DNA from: Sulfurospirillum sp. UBA1314
GTDB lineage: Bacteria; Campylobacterota; Campylobacteria; Campylobacterales; Sulfurospirillaceae
Assembly (NCBI GenBank): GCA_002307095.1
Contig: DBTO01000128.1
Coordinates: 1 to 18,454, forward strand
Direction: 5' to 3'
Length of the DNA stretch: 18,454 nt
Positions 7,046 through 14,174 of this stretch are shown here, one piece after another. The notes under the pieces were generated by a model that worked only from the letters and a program-made list of their open reading frames with translations, searched no databases and had not been told where the DNA came from. The position numbers and the translations under genes are program-made. Position 1 is the first letter of the stretch. Each line of letters opens with the position of its first letter.

Positions 7046-7486
7046 ATGACTTCAAAAATATACTCTTACCTCTTAGTCGCATTACAATTCATCTTCATCA
7101 CAATCTTAGTTCTACATCATGGCATGCACACACCAAGCAACTTTGCGTTGCTCATCTTTTTCCTAGGCGGTGGCTTTGGGCTTTATACACTGAAATGCAA
7201 CACCCTTAGTAACTTCAATATCACCCCCGAAATCAAAAAAAACGCCTCACTCATCACCGCAGGAGCCTACCGCTACATCAGGCATCCTATGTATTTCTCA
7301 GTGCTTGTGATGATGCTTGGGGTTGTGGTGTCTAAGCCTTCTGCGCTGAGCCTTTTTATCTTCGCGCTTTTGGTTGTAACACTGTTTTTGAAAGCTCAAA
7401 AAGAGGAGATGTTGTGGATGGTGCAGTCTTGCGAATATAGAAACTATAGGCAACAAACGAAAAAAATTATTCCGTTTGTTTTGTGA
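7046..7486 (+). CDS. isoprenylcysteine/phospholipid methyltransferase-like membrane protein
   Basis: This 146-residue protein has helices at about residues 7-24, 32-48, 84-96 and 100-116. It carries the ICMT/PEMT-type SAM-binding signature GAYRYIRHPMYFSVLVMMLG (73-92) and the second block KAQKEEMLW (116-124), followed by the Tyr-rich YRNYRQQTKKIIPF. The family transfers methyl groups from S-adenosylmethionine to membrane-embedded substrates such as phosphatidylethanolamine or prenylcysteines. The bacterial short forms are mostly uncharacterised, so the substrate is unknown. AAAGGA lies nine bases upstream of the ATG. It is the last gene of the tetR-headed operon, six bases after the VanZ-like gene, and ends facing a minus-strand gene. 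Confidence 0.8.
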   Translation: MTSKIYSYLLVALQFIFITILVLHHGMHTPSNFALLIFFLGGGFGLYTLKCNTLSNFNITPEIKKNASLITAGAYRYIRHPMYFSVLVMMLGVVVSKPSALSLFIFALLVVTLFLKAQKEEMLWMVQSCEYRNYRQQTKKIIPFVL

Positions 7487-7517
7487 AGTACCCCTCCTTT
7501 TATTCCTCAACCATTAT

Positions 7518-8324
7518 TTATTTCTCTTCTATTTTTTGTGTTGATGTTAAAATTTTTATAATAGAATCATCATTTAGTTCAAAGTGAATTTTTGTACTTC
7601 CTTGAAATAAGCGTGTAAACCCCGTACCGCTACTTGTACTTTTTTCTCCACTAACTATATTGACAGCAGTAATCCAACTTTTATCAACAAATACATCTCT
7701 TAGTCTAAAAAAATTGTCTTCATTGTGTCTATTTGATATATAAAAATCAACAACATAAATATTCATATACAATATGGGAATATGAACAATAATCTTTTCT
7801 TCAAGTTTCCAATATTGCGTAGTATCTTCTTGTTTAATTTCTTCTACAGCTACACACCAATTATTTTCAAGATCTTTTTGATATTTTTTCTGCACAGTAC
7901 TAGGTAGTGATGGGGTACATAATGAAGATTCGCTATCATTTAGCCAATATGCTTTATAGTATTTTTTAGTCCGTGTTTTAGTAGTCTTATCGTACTTGTT
8001 ATTTTTATCAAAATATATGCTGTAATTATTATCAAAAGTATCATATAGGTACATCTTAAAAACAATCATATCATCAGGCATATAACTTTGATAAAATCCT
8101 TCTATCTTTTGAGGACTTTGAAATCTCTCTATTTTAGGGATAGTACTACTCAAGATCCAATAACTAGGATAATAAAGAATCGCATCCCACGTAGGAATTA
8201 AGATCATTATTGTAAGTGCAATATTTGCTTTTTTGAGTCCATATCTTTGAAGCACTTTTGTAACAATGAATTTTGAAAGCAGTACATAACCTGCAATGAT
8301 TCCTATAAACATAAGTCCTATCAT
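7518..8324 (-). CDS. AT-rich orphan membrane-anchored protein
   Basis: This encodes 268 residues of no recognised family. Two N-terminal hydrophobic segments (about residues 2-22, IGLMFIGIIAGYVLLSKFIV, and 35-58, IALTIMILIPTWDAILYYP) anchor a mostly beta-strand, Lys/Asn/Tyr-rich domain. AAAAGGAG seven bases before the ATG supports the start. The DNA is clearly more AT-rich and its amino acid usage (KNNKYDKTTKTRTKKYYK) differs from the exonuclease gene 37 bases upstream, with which it is probably co-transcribed. This may mark recent acquisition. Two Cys residues, at about 136 and 156, could form a disulfide if the domain is periplasmic. Confidence 0.7.
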   Translation of the reverse strand: MIGLMFIGIIAGYVLLSKFIVTKVLQRYGLKKANIALTIMILIPTWDAILYYPSYWILSSTIPKIERFQSPQKIEGFYQSYMPDDMIVFKMYLYDTFDNNYSIYFDKNNKYDKTTKTRTKKYYKAYWLNDSESSLCTPSLPSTVQKKYQKDLENNWCVAVEEIKQEDTTQYWKLEEKIIVHIPILYMNIYVVDFYISNRHNEDNFFRLRDVFVDKSWITAVNIVSGEKSTSSGTGFTRLFQGSTKIHFELNDDSIIKILTSTQKIEEK

Positions 8325-8345
8325 CTTTTGCTCTCCTTTTTTTCC

Positions 8346-8357
8346 TTTACATGTAAA
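8346..8357. repeat. TTTACATGTAAA palindrome, exact, after the exonuclease stop
   Basis: This exact copy, 14 bp with flanking C/G, lies four bases downstream (on the minus strand) of the exonuclease TAA at 8362-8364. It sits between that gene and the ribosome site of the next gene. Confidence 0.95.
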
Positions 8358-8361
8358 GAGT

Positions 8362-9246
8362 TTACGGATACGAAACCAACACCTTCTCTATCGCCTCTTT
8401 CAGTTCGCTACTCAAATTATCCATCTTAGTCACCATCCATATAAGATAGTTACGATCTATCTCTAATACTTCCAGAGGCGTTTTGCCAGCGTATTTTCCA
8501 AAGCTGATGGTCAGTGTGACGCTCTCTTTGGTGGATTCGAGGGCGTGGAGTATGGAGGCTTTCATGTCTTCATCAAGTCCGTTGGCGTTAAGCATATAGT
8601 GGAGGTCTTGGCGGTCGCTTTTGGCGACATCGACGAACTTTTTGCCTCGGTTTTTACCGTAGGGAATGTGACTGAGGATGATGGGCTCGGAGCAGAGCAG
8701 GATCATTTTTGGGATAGAGTGCTCTTCGCACAAGCGTTCAAAGAGGTGTTTGAGGACGATGACATCGCCCAGTGCGTCGTGTGCTTTGATGGTGATATTA
8801 AGCTTTTTCGCCAATGCCTCTTCGTGTTTGTAAAGTCCCCATTGGTAGCGTTTAAACTGCAAGCTAAAAGAGCCTTCATTGGGGTAAAGTGCGCGCAAGA
8901 CGCGAAAGGTGTCGATGAGATTCATCTGTGAGTTAAAGCCCTCTTTGGCGAGCATTCCAAGGTCAAACGCGGCATTTTGAATGACGAGAATGTTGGAAAC
9001 CGTGTTCAACTCACACAGCCTTTTGTAGGCTTTCGTTTGCACGCACGCAGGCTCACCTTCAACCATCTCCGGGGTAATGTGGTGAATCGCCATCGCTTCG
9101 TAAGCGATAGGAAGAGGCGGCATGCACAGGTCATTGTGAACCTCTTCGATCTCAAACTCTTCGTTTAAGACTAAAAAACTGAGCTGGCAGATGCGATCTT
9201 TCTCAAACATTCCCGTGGTTTCGGTATCTAAAACTATCATTTTCAT
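8362..9246 (-). CDS. DnaQ-family DEDDh 3'-5' exonuclease with duplicated C-terminal domain
   Basis: This is a 294-residue cytosolic protein. Exo I is LDTETTG (D7, E9), Exo II is QNAAFDLG (D95), and Exo III is AHDALGD (H156, D161); all catalytic residues of a DEDDh exonuclease are present. After the nuclease domain come two related units: IPYGKNRGKKFVDVAKSDRQ (about 194-237) and ISFGKYAGKTPLEVLEIDRN (about 247-292). Both have the G-K-x-x-G-K pattern of ExoX-like C-terminal modules. The family trims 3' ends in repair or proofreading. The lack of a polymerase III clamp motif at the end and the extra modules suggest an ExoX-like repair role rather than the replicative epsilon subunit. GAAGG six bases before ATG 9246 supports the start over the in-frame ATG two codons later. 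Confidence 0.85.
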   Translation of the reverse strand: MKMIVLDTETTGMFEKDRICQLSFLVLNEEFEIEEVHNDLCMPPLPIAYEAMAIHHITPEMVEGEPACVQTKAYKRLCELNTVSNILVIQNAAFDLGMLAKEGFNSQMNLIDTFRVLRALYPNEGSFSLQFKRYQWGLYKHEEALAKKLNITIKAHDALGDVIVLKHLFERLCEEHSIPKMILLCSEPIILSHIPYGKNRGKKFVDVAKSDRQDLHYMLNANGLDEDMKASILHALESTKESVTLTISFGKYAGKTPLEVLEIDRNYLIWMVTKMDNLSSELKEAIEKVLVSYP

Positions 9247-9274
9247 AGCGTGCCTTCATCTTCATAATTGCCTC

Positions 9275-9280
9275 ATTGTA
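9275..9280 (-). promoter_or_regulatory. possible -10 element of the exonuclease promoter
   Basis: On the minus strand this reads TACAAT, 28 bases upstream of the exonuclease ATG. No good -35 is present; the palindrome core occupies that position. Weak call. Confidence 0.35.
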
Positions 9281-9292
9281 CTTTTTAAATGT

Positions 9293-9304
9293 TTTACATG
9301 TAAT
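9293..9304. repeat. TTTACATGTAAT, near-exact palindrome copy, intergenic
   Basis: The 10-bp core TTACATGTAA (9294-9303) lies between the divergent exonuclease and permease genes. It falls where the -35 of a minus-strand promoter would be expected, given a TACAAT (9275-9280 on the minus strand). Confidence 0.85.
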
Positions 9305-9373
9305 AAAAATTCATACTCCATTCATTTTGATCCTCTAAAATTGTCATCAAAATATAACACAAAAGGAATTCGA

Positions 9374-10456
9374 TTGATTTCACTTTTCTTTAAAGCGCTA
9401 AATCGTAACCGCTTTAAAACGTTTCTCATTTACACGAGCATCACCGTCTCTATCACGGCGATCTTTATGATCACTTCGATTTCAAGAGGCATCATCGGCA
9501 TGTACTCCACGATGCTCAAAACCGAGGGTGACATCATCGTCACGCAAGCCAAAATCGCCGATACCTTTTTCAGCGATGTCAACGCCTCTCTTGCCGAGGA
9601 AATCAAAACGATTGCAGGGGTGAATGAAGTCTATGCGATCATCCTAGGCGCAAGTCCGATTAACGATCTTCCGATTGCTGCAATTTACGGCGTGAGTGAA
9701 AACCGTTTTAAAACCTATGCACTTACCGAAGGTGCTTACCCAAAAAAGGGCGAAGTCATCCTTGGTAAAAACATCAACGCACGCCTGCACGAACCCAAAA
9801 CTGTCTCGATTTCCAATAAAACATTTAGCGTTTCAGGCATCTTTGAAAACGGTGTCGGCTTTGAAGATGGAGGAGCGGTACTAACACGTGAGGATGCCAG
9901 CGCTATTTTCAACAAAGACGCGTCTATCTTGCTTGTCAGCATCAAACGAAGCACAGATGCGGAGGAACTGATAGAACATATCAACGCGATCAACCCTGAC
10001 ATTGAGGCGAAAACCACCCATGAATTTGTGGAAAACTACAATCAATTCAAGATCATCGAAACCTCTTCCAATGTTATCAGCGCAGTGGCATTTTTGATGG
10101 GGCTGCTTGGCATTGCGAGTCTTATCAGCATCACGATTAACGAGCGAAGAAGCGAGTTTGGCATTTTAAGAGCTATCGGTAAGTCATCTTGTTTTATCAT
10201 GACGATGGTTGTCGGTGAGACGTTTATCATCACGTGTGTTGGCTTTATCTCAGCGCTTCTGCTTTCCAAAGCGTTACTTTTTATGATCGCGCATGTTGAG
10301 AAATTTCAAGGCTATGTGAACGGAGAGCTGAGCCTTGAGACGATTGTAACGGTCTTTGGCTTTTCCCTCTTTATGGCGCTTTTAGGAGCACTTTTGCCAG
10401 CGTACAGCGCGTCAAAGATCGACCCGATCATCCTCATTCAAAGGGGTGCTCTATGA
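9374..10456 (+). CDS. MacB/LolC/FtsX-like ABC transporter permease, TTG start
   Basis: This 360-residue inner-membrane protein has one N-terminal helix (about 16-37), a large periplasmic MacB_PCD-like domain (about 40-235) and an FtsX domain with three helices (about 245-270, 290-318, 330-352). The family couples ATP hydrolysis to lipoprotein release, lipid or small-molecule movement, without classic import. The frame is open far upstream, but the protein-like start LISLFFKALNRNRFKTFLIY corresponds to TTG 9374, preceded by AAAGGA at 9362-9367; no better ATG exists. ATGA overlap (10453-10456) couples it to the ATPase gene. Only one permease is present, so the complex is probably a homodimer. 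It opens a seven-gene operon. Confidence 0.85.
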   Translation: MISLFFKALNRNRFKTFLIYTSITVSITAIFMITSISRGIIGMYSTMLKTEGDIIVTQAKIADTFFSDVNASLAEEIKTIAGVNEVYAIILGASPINDLPIAAIYGVSENRFKTYALTEGAYPKKGEVILGKNINARLHEPKTVSISNKTFSVSGIFENGVGFEDGGAVLTREDASAIFNKDASILLVSIKRSTDAEELIEHINAINPDIEAKTTHEFVENYNQFKIIETSSNVISAVAFLMGLLGIASLISITINERRSEFGILRAIGKSSCFIMTMVVGETFIITCVGFISALLLSKALLFMIAHVEKFQGYVNGELSLETIVTVFGFSLFMALLGALLPAYSASKIDPIILIQRGAL

Positions 10457-11079
10457 TACTTCAAGCAGGGGGCATTACCCATTACTATAAAAATGACTTA
10501 GCGCTTGATAACGTTAACTTTGAAGCCAAAAAAGGTGAATTTATCGCCATTGTCGGAGAGAGTGGCAGTGGAAAGTCAACCTTGCTTTCCATTCTCTCCT
10601 CCCTTCTTCGCCCAAGTAAAGGCGAGTTGTTTTTTGAAGGCAAGGCGTACACACTCATCAAAGACATCGATGCGTTTCGTCAAAAAGAGGTGGGGTTTAT
10701 CTTTCAGTTTCACTACCTCATCGGCTATTTAACGATTTTAGAGAACATCAAGTTAGCAAGCATTAACAAAAAAAGCAGTTACATCGACACGCTGTTTGAG
10801 CAATGTGGCATCGAAGCGATTAAAAACAAATACCCCGATGAGATTTCAGGCGGGCAACGCCAACGCGCCGCCATTGTCAGGGCTCTGGTCAATTCACCCA
10901 AAATCATCTTCGCCGATGAGCCCACAGGCAACCTAGACTCACGCAATTCACAAATGATTTATGAGCTTTTTAAAACGCTCTCCAAAAGTGGCACGACGAT
11001 CATCATCGCGACACACGACCGCAATGTATCGGTGTATGCAGACAAAATTATCGAGGTAAAAGATGGAAAAATTCTCTAG
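10453..11079 (+). CDS. LolD/MacB-like ABC transporter ATPase
   Basis: This is a 208-residue cytosolic ATPase, typical for the LolD subfamily. Walker A is GESGSGKST (35-43), the Q-loop is Q85 in FIFQFHYLIGYLTILENI, the signature is ISGGQRQRAA (131-140), Walker B is IIFADEPTGNLD (151-162) and the switch His is H188 in ATHD. The FQFHYLIGYLT-x-x-ENI segment is characteristic of ATPases that pair with FtsX-type permeases, consistent with the preceding gene. It overlaps the permease by four bases and the heme-protein gene by 17, so all three are co-translated. Substrate unknown. Confidence 0.92.
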   Translation: MILQAGGITHYYKNDLALDNVNFEAKKGEFIAIVGESGSGKSTLLSILSSLLRPSKGELFFEGKAYTLIKDIDAFRQKEVGFIFQFHYLIGYLTILENIKLASINKKSSYIDTLFEQCGIEAIKNKYPDEISGGQRQRAAIVRALVNSPKIIFADEPTGNLDSRNSQMIYELFKTLSKSGTTIIIATHDRNVSVYADKIIEVKDGKIL

Positions 11080-12640
11080 TTTTATACAAAAATCCTTTGC
11101 GATCAGCGCACTCTTTTTAGTACTTGGCTTAGCCTTTGGGTTTGAATACTCACTCAATCTTCTGGGCTACTTTCTGCCCTCTTCCACACTCTCCGCAGTC
11201 AATGCTAGAAGTGCGCATGTTTCGTTGATGCTCTATGGTTTTGTGCCGTTGATGCTCTCGTTTTTGCCGTTTGTTTTGATGGAAAAAGAGAACATTCACA
11301 GTGAAAAAGGGCTTGAAAAACTCAAAATCTACTTTACGCTTTGGTGTATTTTTTTGGTCTTTATGACCATCAGCCTTTTGATGGGCGTGCATCGAGGTCT
11401 TGTGTTTTACGACTTTGCGTATGAGCTCAACTTCATCCTCGCCTTTTCAGGTGTTTTTTACATCTTGGCGCTGTATGACTACATCAAAGCGTACAAGGTC
11501 ATCCCCTTGTGGATCAAAGTCTCTTTATACCTTGTCATCGCCTCACCTATCGCGCTTTTGGTGCTGATGAACCCCATCATCGGACAAGTGGAAAAAACTA
11601 TCGTAGGACCACACGGAGACAATACGCTTGGCATGAGTTACACGCTGATTCCTATTTTTTACCTCCTCATCAAACTGCATGCCAAAGAGAGCTTTATCGC
11701 GAAGTATCACGCAATGTGGATCATTCCATTGGTCGGGTACATCGGCTCTGTGGCGCACCGCATTTTTATAGGCGATCTTAGCTACAACCAAGAGTGGTTT
11801 TTCCAGTACCTAACGCTTTGTTTTGTGCCTCTTTTGATTAAATGGCTCAGTGATGCGAAGATCACGTTTAAAAACAATTCTTTCCTCATCATCGCTGTTT
11901 ACTCCTTTTTGTTTGTGGACATTGAGGGCAACATCTTGTTTATCCCAACTCTGCGTTGGTTGTTTCACCGTAATGATTTGGTCGTAGCACACGCGCATAT
12001 CGCGATGGGTGTTGGCATCTTTTTTATGGCGATGGCGGTGGTTTCGCCCTACCTTAAAAAGCTCAATCAGCTCTCTTTTAGCCTCTTTTACACGTTGGGT
12101 TTTGCGCTGATGCTCATCGCCCTTTCGATGGCGGGTATGATGGAAGCGGGCTTTTTGCAAGCAGATATTCATCTTTTGTGGACGATTCGGATGCTGTGTG
12201 GACTCTTTATCATCCTTGTGACCATTGGCTTTTTCTACCCACAGCTTGGACTGGGCGTTGAAAAATTCGATAGCTTAAGACTTTACCATCTCACAGGCTT
12301 TCTCTCTGACGCAGTGGGTGGTCTCTTTTTGTTTGCCTTTGCTGCGACCTTGTACCCACTTTTGGGCTTTGGATTTGAAGGAAAGTACGAATATGTCGTC
12401 TTTGCGTTTATGGCAACGACAGGCATTCTCCATCTTTTTGGCTTACTCCAACCTTCCTATGCGCTCATGCTCGCAAAACTCAGCGCGTTCAACCGTATCG
12501 CCGTTTCTGCGATGTTTTTATCGCTTTATCTTTCCCATCAACTGGGGATTGAAGCGATGCTGATCGCTGTTTATGACCTTGTTTTTGCCTCTGTTTATGT
12601 CATTTTTGCATCCCATTTTGAAAGGAGACTGTATGTTTAA
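11063..12640 (+). CDS. CcoN-like heme-copper oxidase family protein with altered CuB site
   Basis: This 525-residue protein has about 12 membrane helices. By eye it aligns with subunit I of cbb3-type oxidases. NARSAHVSLMLYGF holds H52, the likely low-spin heme ligand. The EGNILFIPTLRWLFHRND block leads to VVAHAHIAMG (H310 high-spin, H312 low-spin), and MAGMMEAG and LLWTIRMLCG match late cbb3 helices. At the CuB site, the family GHNAVG reads GDNTLG (D186 for His) and the His-His pair reads AHR or HR (H232 kept). A Tyr six residues before H232 (Y226) matches the crosslinked Tyr position. Heme binding thus looks retained and CuB lost or replaced. No cytochrome c subunits follow. Oxygen or nitric oxide chemistry, a different metal, or a non-enzymatic heme role are all possible. 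GAGG lies upstream of the ATG, which overlaps the ATPase gene. Confidence 0.72.
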   Translation: MEKFSSFIQKSFAISALFLVLGLAFGFEYSLNLLGYFLPSSTLSAVNARSAHVSLMLYGFVPLMLSFLPFVLMEKENIHSEKGLEKLKIYFTLWCIFLVFMTISLLMGVHRGLVFYDFAYELNFILAFSGVFYILALYDYIKAYKVIPLWIKVSLYLVIASPIALLVLMNPIIGQVEKTIVGPHGDNTLGMSYTLIPIFYLLIKLHAKESFIAKYHAMWIIPLVGYIGSVAHRIFIGDLSYNQEWFFQYLTLCFVPLLIKWLSDAKITFKNNSFLIIAVYSFLFVDIEGNILFIPTLRWLFHRNDLVVAHAHIAMGVGIFFMAMAVVSPYLKKLNQLSFSLFYTLGFALMLIALSMAGMMEAGFLQADIHLLWTIRMLCGLFIILVTIGFFYPQLGLGVEKFDSLRLYHLTGFLSDAVGGLFLFAFAATLYPLLGFGFEGKYEYVVFAFMATTGILHLFGLLQPSYALMLAKLSAFNRIAVSAMFLSLYLSHQLGIEAMLIAVYDLVFASVYVIFASHFERRLYV

Positions 12641-13631
12641 TGCCCTTTTTACCCTCTTTGTTGCGAGTGAGTTTTGCTACTACTTGCTCATTGCACAGAC
12701 GGGAATTATTGAAGTGTTTCACTCCGACATCCAAGCCTTCTTTACCCTTCCCCTAGGCGGTGTTCTCGGAAGTTTATTGGTCTACCGCTCATTTGGCTGG
12801 CTGAATACCGATCAAAAGAAGATCATCTTTTTTGTAGGACTTCAAGCGCTCTGCTCGCTCTTTTACCCTTCCTTAAACCTCTTGGTTTTGGGTGCTCTTG
12901 GCGTTAGCCTTGGGATGAGCGCTCCTTTGCTGATTAAATTTACCAAAGGTCGTTACACCGAAATTGCTGTAGCGCTTGGCATTACTTACGCACTGGCTAC
13001 GGCTCTTTTTACGTATGAGCCCATTTTACGGGGCAATCTTGCCATTGCGCTCTCCTTGATTGCCTTTACATGTAGCTTTTTTATCCACCGTTTGCCGGAT
13101 CTTGATGAAGAGATTGCACCTGAGCGTTTGAGCATTTACGCGGTTTTATCGATGTCCATTTGGGCGTATTTGGATTCCAATTTGTTTGAAACACTCTCAC
13201 GCACGAGCGACATCTCCATTTGGCGAGCGGAGACATGGCATCTCATCTTAGTCTTTCACTTGGTGGGAATGGGATCAGCGTATCTGCTTCGTGACACACT
13301 TAAAGAGCATCACTCCTTTGTCATTGTCTCTTTGTTTGCACTGAGTTACATGCTCTATGCCTCGCGCGAAGCGGTACTTTTGAGCATGGTGTACCCTTTT
13401 GTGATCTCGTATTACAACTTTGTCATTCTTAAACGACTCTCAAAGTTAGGAAATCTCAGGCTTCTAGGAATGATCATGGTCTTTACAGGCTGGATCGCAG
13501 GCGGTGGTGGATTGATGAGCGCACTTGGCGGCTACACCTATCTTGGCGTTATCTTTATCTGCGTGCTTTTGTGCGCGGAAATCTATAGCTTTATCTATCA
13601 AACTTCTCAAAAAAGGATTAACAATGTTTAG
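12633..13631 (+). CDS. polytopic membrane protein of unknown function
   Basis: This 332-residue protein has about ten hydrophobic helices with very short loops and no signal peptide. I do not recognise a family; the helix-Gly pattern (LGGVLGSLLVYRSFGW, GALGVSLGMSAPLL) is loosely like a major-facilitator fold. AAAGGAG at 12621-12626 and the start ATGTTTAA overlapping the upstream stop by eight bases fix the start at 12633. It sits between the CcoN-like protein and the YceI protein with overlaps on both sides, so a shared role is likely. Candidates are cofactor or substrate transport, or a membrane partner of the heme protein. Confidence 0.75.
   Translation: MFNALFTLFVASEFCYYLLIAQTGIIEVFHSDIQAFFTLPLGGVLGSLLVYRSFGWLNTDQKKIIFFVGLQALCSLFYPSLNLLVLGALGVSLGMSAPLLIKFTKGRYTEIAVALGITYALATALFTYEPILRGNLAIALSLIAFTCSFFIHRLPDLDEEIAPERLSIYAVLSMSIWAYLDSNLFETLSRTSDISIWRAETWHLILVFHLVGMGSAYLLRDTLKEHHSFVIVSLFALSYMLYASREAVLLSMVYPFVISYYNFVILKRLSKLGNLRLLGMIMVFTGWIAGGGGLMSALGGYTYLGVIFICVLLCAEIYSFIYQTSQKRINNV
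13066..13074. repeat. degenerate palindrome copy TTACATGTA
   Basis: This nine-base partial copy lies inside the unknown membrane protein gene (read as Phe-Thr-Cys-Ser). It may be chance or a decayed copy. Confidence 0.4.
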
Positions 13632-14163
13632 TAAAATCGCGCTCTCCCTTCTTACCGCATCCCTACTTTGTGGTGCCGCTTATGCCAAAGAGCTTAGTTT
13701 TAAAGAGGGCTTCATTGGCGCGCAAACCGAAATCTTGGGCGATAGCAATATCAACCCTAAAAGCGCTCAGATCGTTACAAAACTGAACATGGACGATGCC
13801 ATCGAGTCGCTTAAAGGGGATATTGCCTTAGAGCTTTTAAGCCTCAAAAGTGAGAACGAAAAACGCGATGAGCACATGTATGAGGCTTTACATGTAAAGG
13901 CACACCCTAGCACAACATTCAAGCTCAAAGAGGTAAACAAAGAGGCAGATGGCTACCATCTGATCGGTGTTCTCACCCTCAATAAACAGACCAAAGAGAT
14001 CGACACCAAAGCTGACATAACCGACCAAAGCGATCTTCTTAAACTCAAAGGTGGCTTTAGCATCAAGATGAGTGAGTTTGGCATCGAGCCTCCAACTCTG
14101 CTTTTTTTAAGCGTACGGGATGAAGTTGTTATCGCTTATGACCTTACGTTGGCGAAGAACTAA
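13624..14163 (+). CDS. YceI-family exported lipocalin-like protein
   Basis: This 179-residue protein has a clear signal peptide ending AAYA-KEL (about residues 1-21), giving a periplasmic product of about 158 residues. The mature part matches YceI: a beta-rich repeat pattern with VTKLNMDDAIESLKGDIALEL, the HPSTTFKLKEV strand, and YHLIGVLTLNKQTKEI, the family's typical G-x-LT-x-x-G/K-x-T-K-x-V strand. YceI proteins form an eight-stranded barrel that binds long polyisoprenoids, including quinone-like lipids, and often travel with b-type cytochromes. That fits the CcoN-like heme protein two genes upstream (inference). The start ATGTTTAG overlaps the previous stop by eight bases. The palindrome at 13887 encodes ALHVKAHP. 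Confidence 0.85.
   Translation: MFSKIALSLLTASLLCGAAYAKELSFKEGFIGAQTEILGDSNINPKSAQIVTKLNMDDAIESLKGDIALELLSLKSENEKRDEHMYEALHVKAHPSTTFKLKEVNKEADGYHLIGVLTLNKQTKEIDTKADITDQSDLLKLKGGFSIKMSEFGIEPPTLLFLSVRDEVVIAYDLTLAKN
13887..13898. repeat. TTTACATGTAAA palindrome, exact, in the YceI gene
   Basis: This exact copy, 14 bp with flanking C/G, is read as Leu-His-Val-Lys in the YceI-type protein just before the His-Pro-Ser-Thr strand. Confidence 0.95.
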
Positions 14164-14174
14164 GAGGCAAGAGG

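Noticed and set aside
8545..8931. Plus-strand open frame opposite the exonuclease
   Set aside because: It is a shadow frame of a well-supported gene with all catalytic motifs on the minus strand.
9191..9373. Longer start for the permease gene
   Set aside because: This part overlaps the exonuclease gene and its promoter; the TTG at 9374 has a good ribosome site and the protein-like beginning.
11810..12172. Minus-strand open frame within the CcoN-like gene
   Set aside because: It is a shadow of the real gene: its composition is Lys/Arg/His/Gln-rich as expected for the reverse of a membrane protein, and it has no ribosome site.
13870..13882. GCACATGTATG next to the palindrome at 13887
   Set aside because: It shares only ACATGTA with the element and lacks the symmetric arms; taken as chance.
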